NCBI GenBank assembly: GCA_020746875.1
Contig: JAGTJL010000001.1
Span: forward strand, 4,216,001-4,280,000
Direction: 5' to 3'
DNA length: 64,000 bases
Source of the DNA: Rhexocercosporidium sp. MPI-PUGE-AT-0058
Lineage: Eukaryota > Ascomycota > Leotiomycetes > Helotiales
Part shown: positions 33,295-45,495 of the stretch, in pieces
Position numbering within the stretch: position 1 is the first letter of the stretch
How the letters are laid out: the number at the start of each line of letters is the position of its first letter
The notes under the pieces: generated by a model
The model's database searches: none
Told to the model about the DNA's origin: nothing
Seen by the model: only the letters and a program-made list of their open reading frames with translations
Translations under genes and position numbers: made by a program

Positions 33295-35964
33295 CTAACT
33301 TGATCTATTAGGACCCCGTGCTAGAGCTTTCAGGACCTGGCAAGCATTGTGTAAAAGAGAATATCGTCGTCCAGTTATATGAAGTGAGAAGAATTGTTCA
33401 AGTGCGCCTAGTAGCGGCGAGATGAAGCCATTCCCTAACAAAGCGTCGCTATATATTGGTATCAAAATGGTGTCCTGATTGGGCATTCCTATCATGTCGC
33501 TGCTATCTGGAATGTAAGGGAAGCCTTGGTTACGGCTGATCCAACGTTGGGTCTCAAGCGACTCAACCCCGTCCAGCCTGATTTTCCCCCCTCCACTTCG
33601 ATCGACTTCATGCTGTGCCTTTGCTTTGACGTTTGGTGATGATCTACCCATAATGCCAAAAGCCCAGATACAGAGGGCAGCATGGAATAGGACGAAGGCT
33701 TGGAAGTCTATTCTTTCTCTTGGCTTAATTGCCCTAACAATCCGGAAAAGTTGCCCTGCGTGCCAGACCGCAGTTCTCGCTTGTCGTGTCTGTCGCCATT
33801 GTTCTAGTCGAGGCAAGGCTTCCCGAGCCTTCACATGCCTTTCGCCTCCTAGAAGAGCTTCTATTAGAAAGGTTGGCGTCGCGTTGTAGAAGCTATGAAA
33901 CTCGCACACGAGCTCAGTAGCTGCCGTCGTTCCGGGCCTGGGACCTTCACTGTTTGCTAGACCCCGCATCTCATCAACGAATGAAGTCGCATGTTGAGCC
34001 GTTGATGGACCAAAAACTTTTTGAATCGACCAGCTATCGTCACAATGTGCTGCAAACACTATGTTTCGACGCCGGTCCTGTACATCCATCGACAATAGAG
34101 AAACTGCTGCCGCCATTTTGGCAAAGTCGGCATCTTGTAATGGCGATATCGTCTGTATGGCTGTGACATCGGCAAGACAGTCTGTGAGCGATAGCCTTCG
34201 CCCTTCATGTGCCGTTTGAAGACGAAGGTGCATACTCCTCCACTCAGCCGCAGAATTAGCAGACCAGAGCTCAGACTGCTCTGGGATGGGGGTCGAAATC
34301 TCAAGGCAAGATATTAGTGGTAGGGCATCTCTGACGATGGCACGTTGCGTGCAGGTTGTCAAATTTCGAAATACAGTCCTATAATCACGTACTGATCAGG
34401 AAATTGAAGCAGCCTCCGTAAGAAGAATACCTACCTCTTCATCGACTCTTGATCCACCCAGCTTTTCCAAGTTTCGTCCAATTGCTCCGCTGTCAGTTCA
34501 GGAGATGGACTGATATGCGGATAGCTCGATGCTATGAAACGATGACCGTGTCGCATCATCTGTTAATAGGTGTCGTCAGTTCCAATGCTATATTGTCAAG
34601 TGGCGCCAAAGAAATAGCAATAGATGGGTTGACCAGTACTGTGACGGGAAACCCAGAAATGACGTCCGAGATCTCGGACTTTCTCTTATTGCCACTCCAA
34701 AGTGCGAGGTCAGTCAGAATAATATATGACTGAATGTGAGATACGTTGCGAGCAAGAAAATTCTCTTGATCTACCTTGAAAAGATTGAAGCAGTAATTAG
34801 TACTGAACACACATCATAATTGACCAGAATTGTTGGGTTTGGCAAGGATCTACTTACCAGGAGAGGAATAAAGCGTGATAGCTCTATCATTGCGAGACCA
34901 AACTTGTGAGCTACCAGATTGGGCGAAAAAGTGGCACCAGCTGTAATACAAGCCATCAGGAGTGATATGTCGCAATATAATGGGCTGAAGGTTGGAACAT
35001 GCACAAACCCAACCGGCTGATTCTTCTGTGATGTGAGAAAGATCTTAAGCAACTCGTCAAGAATCTCAACAGAGGGGAACGAAGGGATCGCTTGCGGTGG
35101 CCGCATTTTCGAAAAAAGATCTGCTATGATGACCACAATCTCATCCCTACGGCAGGTAGGGATAGCCTCGTGAATGACGGTGGGATCGAAATGTCCCATG
35201 GATCCCCTCATGCGATGCTGCTCACTAGGCGTAATAGAGAGGGCCGCTCTATCCATCGCTAAGTTGCCATTTGGTATTGGACGCCAGTTACCCAGCGTGG
35301 CGTCATAGGCTTGAACTGCTTCATCGGAAATGCTGGTTATGATTCCGGTGCACGTTGTCCGTTCTACTATGGTAGGACCTGACAGGGTAACTGGACGAAG
35401 TCTGCAGTCTCCAGATTCGATGGGACGGTTGATGAGTGACTCGCCAAGGGGAGGGTCAGGAGAGTCAGACGGGTCAGGAACCATTATTCCGGGCCAATCA
35501 TGAGGATTTGGAAATGAGAGATCAAAGATGCCATCCATGTGATAGGTATCATCCAATATAAAGAACATTTCAGAGACTGAATCAAGGTAAGGGGGCTCCG
35601 TAGGTACGTTCAATAACACGCTGTCGTCCTGCTCGAATATGGATAGATTGGTTGCATCGGGGTCTGGAGCCACTGGTTCGGAATGATGGTGGGGGACGGG
35701 CTCAGGCGGGGCGAGGTAGATTTCTCCCTGGGACTGTGCAGAGCTCTGGCCACTCCCCATCTCTCTATCGTTACGGGACGACCTGACACAAGTTATGGCC
35801 CTTTTCCGACAACTTCTACAAGTCTGGAGATTATCGCAGCGAACTTTGGATACCGCGCAGCCCTGGCAAGCTTGCGAGGCGCGAGGGGCGTGGGTGGCAA
35901 GACGTCGTCTGCTTGAGGGATTCTCATGGGGAGAGGCATCTTGATGAGCGGAGCGCTTTCGCAT
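33295..35964 (-). CDS. Zn(II)2Cys6 transcription factor 1
   Basis: Four exons, complement of 33295-34378, 34435-34559, 34640-34774 and 34858-35964, giving 816 residues. The DNA-binding cluster uses C33, C36, C43, C49, C52 and C59 (C-x2-C-x6-C-x5-C-x2-C-x6-C), preceded by basic residues. The middle and C-terminal parts resemble the fungal-specific transcription factor domain: FLARNVSHIQSYIILTDLALW, SGNKRKSEI, then LTAEQLDETWKSWVDQESMKR. The frame is open upstream to 36207, but the extra 81 residues show no domain, so I chose the methionine at 35964; the longer form is possible. The second intron donor is GTACTG (alternative GTCAAC six bases later). It lies 0.7 kb beyond the 3' end of the FAD monooxygenase gene and is a candidate local regulator. 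Confidence 0.8.
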
Positions 35965-36207
35965 ATCCCATGTAGTGTTTGAAGTCCAGGTGGTGATGGG
36001 ATCTGAGCAGCCTTTGTACTTGCATGAACGACGAATGACAGCTCTGTAATCGTGCAGATCGAACGGACGGACAGTAACGATCGGATTATATTGCCAACAT
36101 GAATGATTACGTCTTGTCCTAGAACAAGCCAAAGCTACAAAAGACAGAGAATTCAGGACTAATGTAGGCTTGGTTACACGCGGTCCCCCGCCCCCACATT
36201 CCGACAC

Positions 36208-36698
36208 ACATAACCGAGACCCTGCGACGCTAAGGATTCTATCTGCCGCGATTCAGGAGAGGTAAATAGATCCCTAGGAAAGATTTTAAACTTCTTAGCC
36301 GCCGACGACAGATGATGCTAAAACGCTTGTTTGATTTATTAGGAGATGTTCTATTGGCGAATGGAGCCGCCGATTACGTAGCCTCTACTTTACTTTCTCT
36401 ACAACTGCTCTGTGCACTCTCTTAGCTCTAGGAAGTAAGTGATGTAAGTCGTGCTTGATGGATGTTAGAAACCACATTTGGGCCATTTCAAAAGGAACAC
36501 CAGCAGCGCAGTGGAATAAATTCTCCTAGGTAGTAAGTGGCACATGTTAAGAGCAACGCAGTTTTCAGTTGGTACATAATTATTACCAGTGTCAATGGGA
36601 TAAACTTGAGGTGCCCCCTTGGAAAGAAATTGAAGAGCTTCTAAAGAGAAGACAGGGGGAGCTATTTGACCATCTTCTTCATTCAAACGCCAACTTGA
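36208..36698. other. Upstream region of regulator 1 and downstream region of the monooxygenase
   Basis: No gene supported. It holds the promoter of the minus-strand regulator and the 3' flank of the monooxygenase. A 73-residue minus frame at 36465-36686 is probably 3' untranslated sequence. Confidence 0.45.
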
Positions 36699-38812
36699 CT
36701 AGATAACCACATCAGGCGATCCGACAACAATCGTGATCATCCCCGGCGAGTCCCCTACGATTTCCTGCCTGTTTCGCTCCAGGAAGGCCGCAGCGCTAAA
36801 TTCATCCACGATATCAAATGCCTCAACTGCCTTGTAACTGTTCCATACTCCAGCGGCGAACTGGGTGTCTCTAAAGAGATACTTGGTGCTCTTTGGCGTC
36901 ATATCCTCCCATAAAGTGTATGCATTAACTTTAGCATCAGTGGCCGCAAGGTGTGCGCCTTTGGTTACCCGCTCTTGAAACCATGATTCCAAGTACTCGT
37001 CAGTCTCGATTGTCCTCTTGTGGAAGATCAATGCACGTATAGCACCAACTTGACCAGTCTTCCAGACTCCTCCACGGACAAACTTGCCCACTTGTTTGGC
37101 AATACATCCCTTCTGATCGAGCTTACAAAAGATGTGTGCACCAGCGGTAGCACGATAATTGGTATCCTGGAATCCGGCATGGATGACGAACAAGCTAGGA
37201 AATGTGAGGCAAGTCACATAGTCCCACTCAGGTCGCTCTATGTCTTGCAGGCCAACAGAGGAGTTTGGCAACTGTACGTATTGAGTCATAGGTGAGCCCA
37301 GTTCATGGCCTGTCTTCGTCATGCCGCGGTGGACGGTCTTGTACTCGTGTTGGAACTTATCCGTGGCCCACCCGTCAGGCCTGGTGACAGATATGAACCA
37401 TGTTACCTCTTGAACTGTGTCAAATCTTGTGCTGGATGTTGAGGTAAGTGCCAAATCAGCCAATCCAGTCTTAATTATCGCAGGAAATCCTCGAGGGTCT
37501 CGCATTGTGGCGAATAGTTCTTCACGCCTCTTCATGTCAATCGGATTCTCAGACATGAGTCTCAATGCGTTCTCGGTGCTGACAGGATCTGTAATTTCGC
37601 GGAAGATGGCACGTCTTTTCTCAGAATATATATCAAGCAAATCCGAGCTTCCCGCTTCAAGCAGGATGTGCTGCAAGGCCTCAGATAGATGAGCGGCATC
37701 TAGAAGGCCAGTCGTGAGGCCGAGGCCGCCAACAGGATTGTTGAGCTGAATCCCGATGTCAGCGGTTGCAATATATCAATAAAGTGGGATACTCACGTGA
37801 GCAGAGTCTCCGGCCAGTAACACGTTGCCCACTCGGTAGCAACCAACGCAGCGCTGATGGATTGTGTATGGTGCAAAACGGTCGAACACGATGTTGCTCG
37901 TCTCTCCAGGGAGGAGATGAGTCAGTCGATCCTTGACCACATTGACAGTGGCTTCATCGAGCGTATCTGTCCTCTCAGAGTTTTCTCTTTTTAATTCCTG
38001 TTGCAAATCGCCAGCTTGTACCCTTTCCTCGTTTGACAATGACACCCCAGTTCACAGGGTCCACGATGAAGGTTGCTGGCTTCCAGCCAAATTCTTTGAG
38101 AGCGTACTGGAAGTCGACGGCAACAAACTGCAGTGATTTCCAGGTATAGCCCTCGAGCTTTTCACCAATGCACTTCCTCACGGTGCTGCGGCCACCGTCT
38201 GTTCCAACGAGATAACGACATGTGCCTTCCACTTCGCCATTGTTGGCTTGGTCCTGGACCCAGTAACTGACGGACTCATTGTGTTGCTCCAGTCGCTGAA
38301 AAGTATGGTTAAACAATACCTCAGAATTGCCAGTCTTTAAAAGAGCTTCCAGGGCGATTGAGCAAAACTCTGGCTGTGACAAGGAAACGACGAAGTTGGG
38401 ATCGTCTGGAGGCGCCGTGAGTGCGTGGATCACGTTTGCTTTCCCATCTCTCCAATCAAATCCTTCCGTGTTGACTTCACCAGCGGCGATGACTTCGTCG
38501 AGAATACCTGCCTTCGAGAATTCGTCTAAGACGGATGGGAAGTAACTTTCCAGAGCATCAGATCAGCCCCTATCCAGCTTCAAAGCACATGCCAAGGTCG
38601 GAACTCACACGACTGCTCGAGGAGACTGATCAATACCGCTCCTACCCTCAAAGACTGTTACCTTAACACCTGCCTTTGCAAGAACTAACGCGGTGAATAA
38701 ACCGGTCGGGCCAGCACCCACGACTGCGACAGGGGTTGTCCATTTGTCCTGTAAGCATCCAGGGTTAGCGTCTATATCTGCAATAAGTTGTGAGAATGTC
38801 ACTGACCGCCAT
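36699..38812 (-). CDS. FAD-dependent monooxygenase with possible EthD-like C-terminus; apparent 1-base frameshift
   Basis: Four exons, complement of 36699-37745, 37797-38545, 38609-38748 and 38807-38812; the two-codon first exon is the least sure (ATG at 38802 is an alternative). The product resembles the phenol hydroxylase/PHBH class of about 646 residues: FAD fingerprint VAVVGAGPTG near the N-terminus, GTDGGRSTVRK (DG motif), VLLAGDSAH and LNNPVGGLGLTTG (second FAD motif). The last 170 or so residues look like an appended dimeric alpha-beta barrel (EthD-like), an arrangement I recall in some fungal enzymes. The exon at 37797-38545 changes frame at an A5 run (37988-37992): SWRFATGI is in one frame, and TLDEATVNVVKDRLTHLLPGE in the next. 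Summed exon length is one base over a multiple of three. No intron fixes it. Either a young pseudogene or a sequence error. Expected role: hydroxylation of an aromatic or polyketide substrate. Confidence 0.78.
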
Positions 38813-40686
38813 GATTTTTGTTTGTTTTCCAGATGTTGTTCAAGGGTTTAGAAATGTTTGATGGTCATTAATGAGGCTTTGGACAGAGCTTCAAGGAAGA
38901 GAGCGGGTTCGTTTTAAGACTCCTCATCAAGCCGAGATTACATCACCCACCCGATTCATGATCGGGGAAAGTTTACCAAAGGCCCCGCTGATGAGTATGG
39001 TGGCGTTGCACAGATGTCTTTCGGTTACATGATGTGGGTGACTATCGGGACCAGAAACCTAGTTCCTGCTCGTTGTCGAGCTGTGGTCGGTCGGCATGCC
39101 GAAGACATGTTCGGAACGGAAAGCTTGATATTTGTGATCACCATCAGCCCATAAGGTTTGAAAGTAGTTTGTTGATGCAGAGACAGTACACTACATTATA
39201 GTCAGGTTGAATATTTAAAGATTTGTGTATGCATGAAATGCCAAGGTGCAGCGTAGTATTGAATCACGGGTGACGGGTCTCTATGCAGCCGCGTTAATCA
39301 TGCATCCACACTGCCTTAGACGCTCTTAAGCCCAGAATTGGGTGAGACTTTCAATTATTCCTTTGCTTCAGCATAGATAGATATAAGAGGGCGCTGAATT
39401 GCGCAACATTGCGCTGCTGGTCTTGGACTATTCGGGAGCCCTCATATGAGAAGTGCTGAATAGCAGCACGAGCGGAGGAACAACCCCTCAGTCGTTTGTT
39501 GACAAATCGGTCCCTTCGAGGCTCAGCAACGTCAGTTCTGTCTTAAGCTGGTATCCTATTACTTAGATAAGCTGAATTCGGAACTTTCTCGGTTTGCCCC
39601 TCATGGCCTTCCCAATTGTTGCACTGCAGTTCGGGATGCCGAGATTACGGTACGGAGGTGTCCGTGGGTTAAGTTATGTCACCTCTTTTTGCTGCCGGCG
39701 GTGGTTTTGTGCTGGGTAGAATTACTGTAAATACTTTTCAGATTCGGATCTTATGTGGTTATGTTCTTTAAATATAAGGACCGGACCTGTGGATTGAATA
39801 CGATCAAGTTACGAAGTGACCATACTCAGCACGTTTACATTGGATCAAGCTGGGCTGGCTTGGTGACTTTGCCGACTGCCCAGTGGTCATCGACGACGAT
39901 AATGATATTCGCGACACAGCGACACATACCGTATTCCCAGCACCCCACCATTCCGGTCCACTTTCAATATCACCCTCCTCGTCGCCATCATCCCCACTCT
40001 CCTCCCTCCGAAGCTCTCCTGCATCATCGCCGCCGCCGCTCATAATTCCACCACGCCACATCTCGTTGCATGGTGCATCTGGCAACGGTTCAAGCCGTGA
40101 CGGGATGTATATGGGCTATCCGCATGTCTGAGCCCCTCAGTTCGCGTAACTTCTAATTAGTCCCCGGTTGCCCCTGGCCCCCTCGGCAGTCCCTCGGCAG
40201 TCCCTCGGTATCGTGCGAATCTACCAGTGCAGTACTGTAGGATGCAAGAAGTTTGAATCCACGCGTAAGTACCTGCCTCCTTGCGGATCTAATCAGCAGC
40301 TATCATTTCGCTCTGTTTGTGCCTAATCAAGTTAGCTAGTTGCTTACCTGAGCTAGATATCTGACAGAACTAGAGCGACAAGGCAGATACTTCTCCTCGG
40401 ACTCAAACTTATTGCACCTCGCTGTAGCCTACGCATTGCCGATTGTCCCCAGACAAGCAGGTTGGCATGGCGTAGGAATGGAAAGCTTCGATAGTTGTGT
40501 TTCTAATCCTTGCGTCATCAGCTCCGGATGGTATTCCTACCTAGATACGCGATCTCATCTTACTTAAAGTATTTGACTTGCCATTCACCAAACCTTACCG
40601 TCGCCCTTTTACATTCTCAACATTGAAACAAAACTTCCCTCTTGATCAAGTATCAGAATCAATACCAGAGAGCGTTGTTAGTAACC
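38813..40686. promoter_or_regulatory. Divergent promoter region between monooxygenase and SDR
   Basis: 1.87 kb with no convincing gene. It contains a perfect palindrome TCGGCATGCCGA (39091-39102; CGG-N4-CCG), a lone TGCCGAG (39637-39643), and the three-copy CTCGG array at 40182-40211. Pyrimidine-rich sequence precedes the SDR start. CGG triplets in palindromes or direct repeats are typical of Zn2Cys6 regulator sites; that these are functional is inference. Confidence 0.5.
40182..40211 (+). promoter_or_regulatory. Three CTCGG(C/T)A octamers at 11-bp period
   Basis: CTCGGCAG starts at 40182 and 40193, and CTCGGTAT at 40204, each exactly 11 bases apart with identical tcc spacers between the first two pairs. 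It lies about 480 bases upstream of the SDR start. The same three-copy, 11-bp arrangement recurs at 50370-50399. Confidence 0.6.
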
Positions 40687-41769
40687 ATGGAGCAACAGAT
40701 CCTGTCCAAGGCCATTGAGCTGGCCAAAAACCCCAAAGTTCAGATCTCTGCTGGAGTTTTTTTTGCCCTCAAGTCGCTGCAACACTTGAGCGCTTGGTAC
40801 ACCAAGAGAAAGGTCAATAACCATGTTCGCGACCCTTCATGGAATTGGAGCCGTGAAATCGTTCTAGTCACTGGAGGAAGCAGTGGAATCGGAGCTGTCG
40901 TGGTTTCGAGGTTTGCGGAAAAGCGTACCAAGGTCTTGATCTTGGATCGAAACCCACCCTCTACGAAGTTGCGTGAGTCCTCCTTGTGTGGCGATTCCTA
41001 CGTTGCATTACAAGTTGCATTACAGCACTCCAAAGATAACGAAACGCTGACTTCATTCAGCCGCGAATACGTATTTCTACCAGGTCGACCTCACGGATTC
41101 CGAAGCCATATCATCAGTCGCTGATCGTATCAGAGCCGACCATGGCAACCCGACCGTCCTCATCAACAACGCTGGGATGGCAAATGTGGTACCTCTGCTG
41201 GAGTTGCCAGAGGCTAGCCTAAAGAGGGTCTTCAATCTGAACATCATCGCTCCCATACTCCTTACCCAGCAGTTCCTCCCCAGCATGGTGAAGCACAACC
41301 ATGGTCACATTGTCAACGTTGCTAGCCAGGCTTCTTTTGCCACGCAAGCGTTGAATGTGGACTACGGCTGCACCAAGGCTGCCCTACTCTCTTTCCACGA
41401 AGGCCTTGGCCAGGAGCTAAGACACATCTACAAGGCCCCCCGTGTTCGAACCAGGTCAGTCACTTCCTTTTAGTTCTGTGCAAACTCCTTCTCACGTTTC
41501 GTAGTGTTGTACATCCTACCTGGGTTAGGACGCCCATGATAGCAGACCTTGTAGAAGGGGGAAGGTTGAAGGATACGACTGTGGCACCTGAAGATGTGGC
41601 CGATGGGATTGTCAACCAGGTCCTTTCTGGCTTTGGTTCGCAGATTATTGTGCCTTCGAGCTTGGGTTGGACTTCTATGATGCGAGGATTTCCGGGCTGG
41701 CTTCAAGAGTCGTTGCGAGACACGGTCACGCTCATTCTGATGAATGCCCGTGGCACTGCGCCCAAATGA
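40687..41769 (+). CDS. Short-chain dehydrogenase/reductase (retinol dehydrogenase-like)
   Basis: Three exons, 40687-40972, 41061-41454 and 41505-41769, giving 314 residues. Classical SDR marks: TGGSSGIG at 62-69 (NADP(H) binding), NNAG in exon 2, a serine-containing VASQASF and the catalytic YGCTK (Tyr-x3-Lys), then PTWVRTPM after the active site. The hydrophobic N-terminus (ISAGVFFALKSLQHLSAWY) suggests membrane or lipid-droplet association, as in RDH10/dhrs3-type enzymes. Introns are 88 and 50 bases with GTGAGT and GTCAGT donors. It is divergent from the monooxygenase and precedes the transporter tail-to-tail. It probably oxidises or reduces a carbonyl or alcohol in the same pathway. Confidence 0.88.
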
Positions 41770-42364
41770 GGCAGTATTATAGGCAGTATCATATATAAAT
41801 AGTGTCACTAGTTTAGGAGCCGAAATCTCATTCCTGTGCTTTCTGTTGCATAAAGGTATTATAGAAGCTTGGCCCTTCTAGTCTAATATGCCCGTCCATA
41901 GGCATCGAAGCAAAGAATAACCAAGCTGTTAGTGATGATCAAGCCCGATGCCTGCTTCTAGATGTATATGCCTTCCTGGAAAGCGATGTCAGTTGTCTTG
42001 TCTTGTATTCTATTGAAATTTAGTAAATGCTAGTAGCGGATGGTCGATTTATTAACGAAATGATCCCAAGTAGAAGGACAACCAGTCACTTGATATTGCT
42101 AATTAAGCATCATGGTGCCTTGACGGAAGACGAAGGATAAAACTTGGTTCTCATCAACAGGTAGAAGCCATCGTGAAAACAATTCAGAGAGCCAAAAATA
42201 ACTCAAAAAGCACCAATTTCTAGTATTGAACAGGAACTAGCTACACCATAAAAACCGGCAATCAACCACAGCAGCTGGCCGAAATTACCTGAAGATGAAA
42301 ACCGATCAAGCAGCCACAGAAAGCACCCAGTCTTATCGTTATACATCTCCATAGGCCCTCCTTC
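41770..42364. other. Convergent 3' region between SDR and MFS genes
   Basis: About 600 bases holding the two 3' untranslated regions. No reading frame is supported. Confidence 0.5.
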
Positions 42365-44613
42365 TTAACCCATGCTCTCCCTGTGCATCTTCGAGAGAGC
42401 TGTAGTGCTGAGCCATCGTCGGGACCATTTTCCAAAAATAAGGAAGACAAAAACAAACAGATTGTTAATAGTGATTGCGCCACAGAAGATGCCTGCAAAC
42501 ACTTTGACGAAACCGTAGGCCAGGACCCAGTCGATGACTTTATAACCGAAGGCAAACGAGATTGACTGTTTACCAATGTTCATCGCAATCAACATCTCGG
42601 GGATCTTAGCTTCGTACGAGTCCATGGCGTATGCGAGCGTGTAGGTAAGATAGAAGAAAGCTCCTGTACAAGTTAAGTTAGTGCTTGAGCCGGAGGCTGT
42701 TCCTTCTTACATACCGAATTGGAACATCCCCACAGCAAAGACAAGTCCGAACCAGTGCAAGTGATTTCCTGCAGTATATCCATAGAGAATAAGTGCTGCT
42801 GGGGAGACAAAAAAGACAACCACGAGACTCCAGAGACGATTCTCGGCTTCGTGAATGTTGTTGTTCTTACGGGTGAGTCGAGCAGCGAATCGATCGGGCA
42901 GGGTGCTAAAGGGCGCTGCTGCTAGCAAATAACCAATGAAGGCCGAGACTGCAACGAGGCCGGTATTCTCCTGGCTTCGTAGTTAGTATCCAGCCATTCG
43001 TTCAAGAAGCAGAAGAAAGCAGAGAGTTCACTCAGGGGGTATCTTACAATCGGCCAGGAGTAGGGAGGAGCGGCTACAATGGTGGGGAAAGTAGCAGTGA
43101 AGGCGAGAGCAGCCAGTCCAATAATCATTCCTATATTAAGTCAGCCGAATCTATGCCTATGGTTCTGAGGCACTGGTTACCATAGGTAGAGCAAACCCAG
43201 AAGACAGGAGGAACGACGAGGTAAGTAAAGGATCGAATCTGGGAGTATTTCGTAAGTGACTAGTCTATGCCGCAACACTCGCTGTCATGATCGCGTAGTC
43301 GGAGCTTCAATGAGTCTTACCATCATCATGAGTACCAGAGTATTGGGATCCGTCTTTCCAAAGATCTTGCACTGCTCTAGATAGGACTTTCTTGGTGGAA
43401 CTGTTACGGACTCCTCGAGCCTTGTTTCCGTGCACTCCGAACTTGCTTGGCGCTCGTCCTTCCCCGGCTCTGTGTCAACCTTTGCTTGTTCGGGAGGTGC
43501 ATGAGCAGGGCGTTCCTCAAGGTACATTGTTTCCTCGAAAAAGGCGAGAGTGCCAAGGAAGAGGGCACATCCGATAGCAAATTCTATCCAGAAGAATAGG
43601 TTGTATGACAATCCACTGGACAACATGTAGCTAGCAGGAGTAGCACTCAATGCTCCAGTTGCAAGTGCAACTTTTGGACGGAGATGTCAGCGGTGGTTCG
43701 CCCTTTGGAGATGAAGCTGAATGACTCAAGGGGATAGCAACACTAACAAGTATACCAGCCAAGCGCCTTTCCTCGTTCGTGAAAAAAGAAGGCATCAGCC
43801 ACAGCTTGCGCGGGCAACGCTTCGCAAACGGATGAACCAAAAGCGTGAACCAGTCGGAAAGCCATCAGGGAATCGTAAGAATTGGAAAGAGCACAGCCGA
43901 GGAGACCGACACAATACTATTCGGCTTGTTAGTTTTAATATCTTCCTAGTACATTCGGAGGATTCCGACTCACGATAATGATCGACAATAGCATAGTTGG
44001 TCTGCGGCCGATCTTATGGTACATGGGAACGAAAATGAGGGAGCCTGCTCAGAACAAAGACCAAAGCCCCGATATTAGCAATGGTCACCAACTTCAATAG
44101 AGTGCTCTTACCGAAGCCGAAGAGAAGATTTGGGTAAGTCACCAGCTGTGATGTCTCGCTGGGTGTTCTACCAAACAGCTCAGCGAGGAAGTTGACATAG
44201 ACACTTGGGCCAAGCAAAGCACCATTGGCTAGAAACGAATATGCAGCGACGAGGAACAGAATGGTGTTCTTCTTTCTTCGGGTCCACTACCAGACAGAGG
44301 TTGCTGCTGTCAGCAGATGTCGTCATTGGAATTTGGCAAGGAATGATACCTACGTTCAGCGGATCATTGGGATCGTCAGAGGGAGTTGGTGTTAAAGAAA
44401 GACCGTAGGCAGTTTTACTCTCGTCTAGATGTCCGTTGATGTGAGATTCTATATCAGGAATGCTGAAGAGGGATTCATACCTAAGACTGTCATGTCGACG
44501 GTGCCAGGCACCTTCGGCTCTTCTCCCAAGCCACTGTGTTGTATCAGATTCAGACTTTGTTTTCGGGAGGCATGATTAGATGCGTACCCGTTGTCCTCAT
44601 GTTGCTGACGCAT
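42365..44613 (-). CDS. MFS transporter (DHA1-like drug/proton antiporter)
   Basis: Eleven short exons can be placed. From the start they are 44613-44588, 44533-44481, 44424-44354, 44286-44112, 44044-43974 and one from about 43906 to 43749, then 43670-43321, about 43238-43182, about 43130-43048, about 42970-42717, and the last from about 42664 to 42365. The protein starts MRQQHEDNG and enters the conserved DDPNDPLNW-RRKK lead. The first membrane segment is NTILFLVAAYSFLANGALLG, and the loop 2-3 signature is PMYHKIGRRPT. There is a long acidic cytoplasmic loop after segment 6 (EERPAHAPPEQ to RLEESV). Later segments include GLAALAFTATFPTIV and VVVFFVSPAALILYGY, and it ends HRESMG. About 12 membrane segments are expected. 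A single TGCCGAG lies about 345 bases upstream of the start. Likely role: export or uptake of the cluster compound across the plasma membrane. Confidence 0.85.
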
Positions 44614-45495
44614 CTTGGTATGTAGTGTTGACTCTTTGGCTAGTTGGCAGTTTCTTTACTCAATAGAAAGAGCTCAAGACCAGATGATGTTGCTTTTCTA
44701 TATAGATGACGAGATACACGCATGAGACGCTTCGAGTCGCTTATGCATTCACTTCTCTTGGTGTAACCGGCTCCTTGTCTCGTTGCCAGGGAGACTCGTC
44801 ACTAACGTTCGTGACTTACCAATCATGTTATTGTAGGGATTTAGGAGGTAAAGTTTGAGTGACTCCAGGATGCTTGGCGCTTCCCCACGATATTGATACT
44901 GTACCATTACACATCTAGGTAGTGATGATGACTCATGGGACTGGAGTGGTTCCTGCTGCCGAGGGCGTCGAGGGGCGTGATGCCTGAAACAGCATAGCTA
45001 CCGAGGCAGCTTTCACTTTTCTGGTATAGTATGCCCCCGCGACGATCAATGGTCGGCAACACGGATGCTTTGCCTGCCATGATGATCGCTCGGAAGTCAT
45101 CCCTGGTATGCCAACGGCTTGCTTGTTACTTCCACCATTCATCGAGTCATCGAATGGTTTATAGTTCATACATTGGTTACTCACAAGTCAGAACGGAACG
45201 CGGGGAAAGAACTCAAACATTCGGGCTGAGCAAAGGGGCAACACAGTAATTGCCTTGTAGTGTATTCAAGTACCAAGGTACATGGTAGTTGGAACTGGAC
45301 ATCAAGCATGGCTTGGTGTAGACTTCGGAATGCATCCGTATTCAACAAGATTATTCAGGATTCCCAACGTTAATTCGATTACGGAGTACTATATACCATG
45401 GGGACTCTTCCTCGGTTCAATGCCATCCACCTACCAGGACGACTGTGATCAAAGGGCTATCAAGCAGCAGATTGACTTATGCTTAACCTATTTGT
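44614..45495. promoter_or_regulatory. Promoter region of the MFS gene
   Basis: No gene seen. Contains one TGCCGAG (44957-44963), the reverse complement of the octamer core found in the two arrays; a single copy could be chance. The far end is the 3' flank of regulator 2. Confidence 0.4.

Noticed and set aside
37960..38025. A 50-base intron to explain the monooxygenase frame change
   Set aside because: The only GT-AG pair there does not restore the frame and would delete the conserved SWRFATG segment.
39804..40085. 93-residue minus frame in the divergent promoter
   Set aside because: Composition-biased with no support; overlaps a plus frame of the same length.
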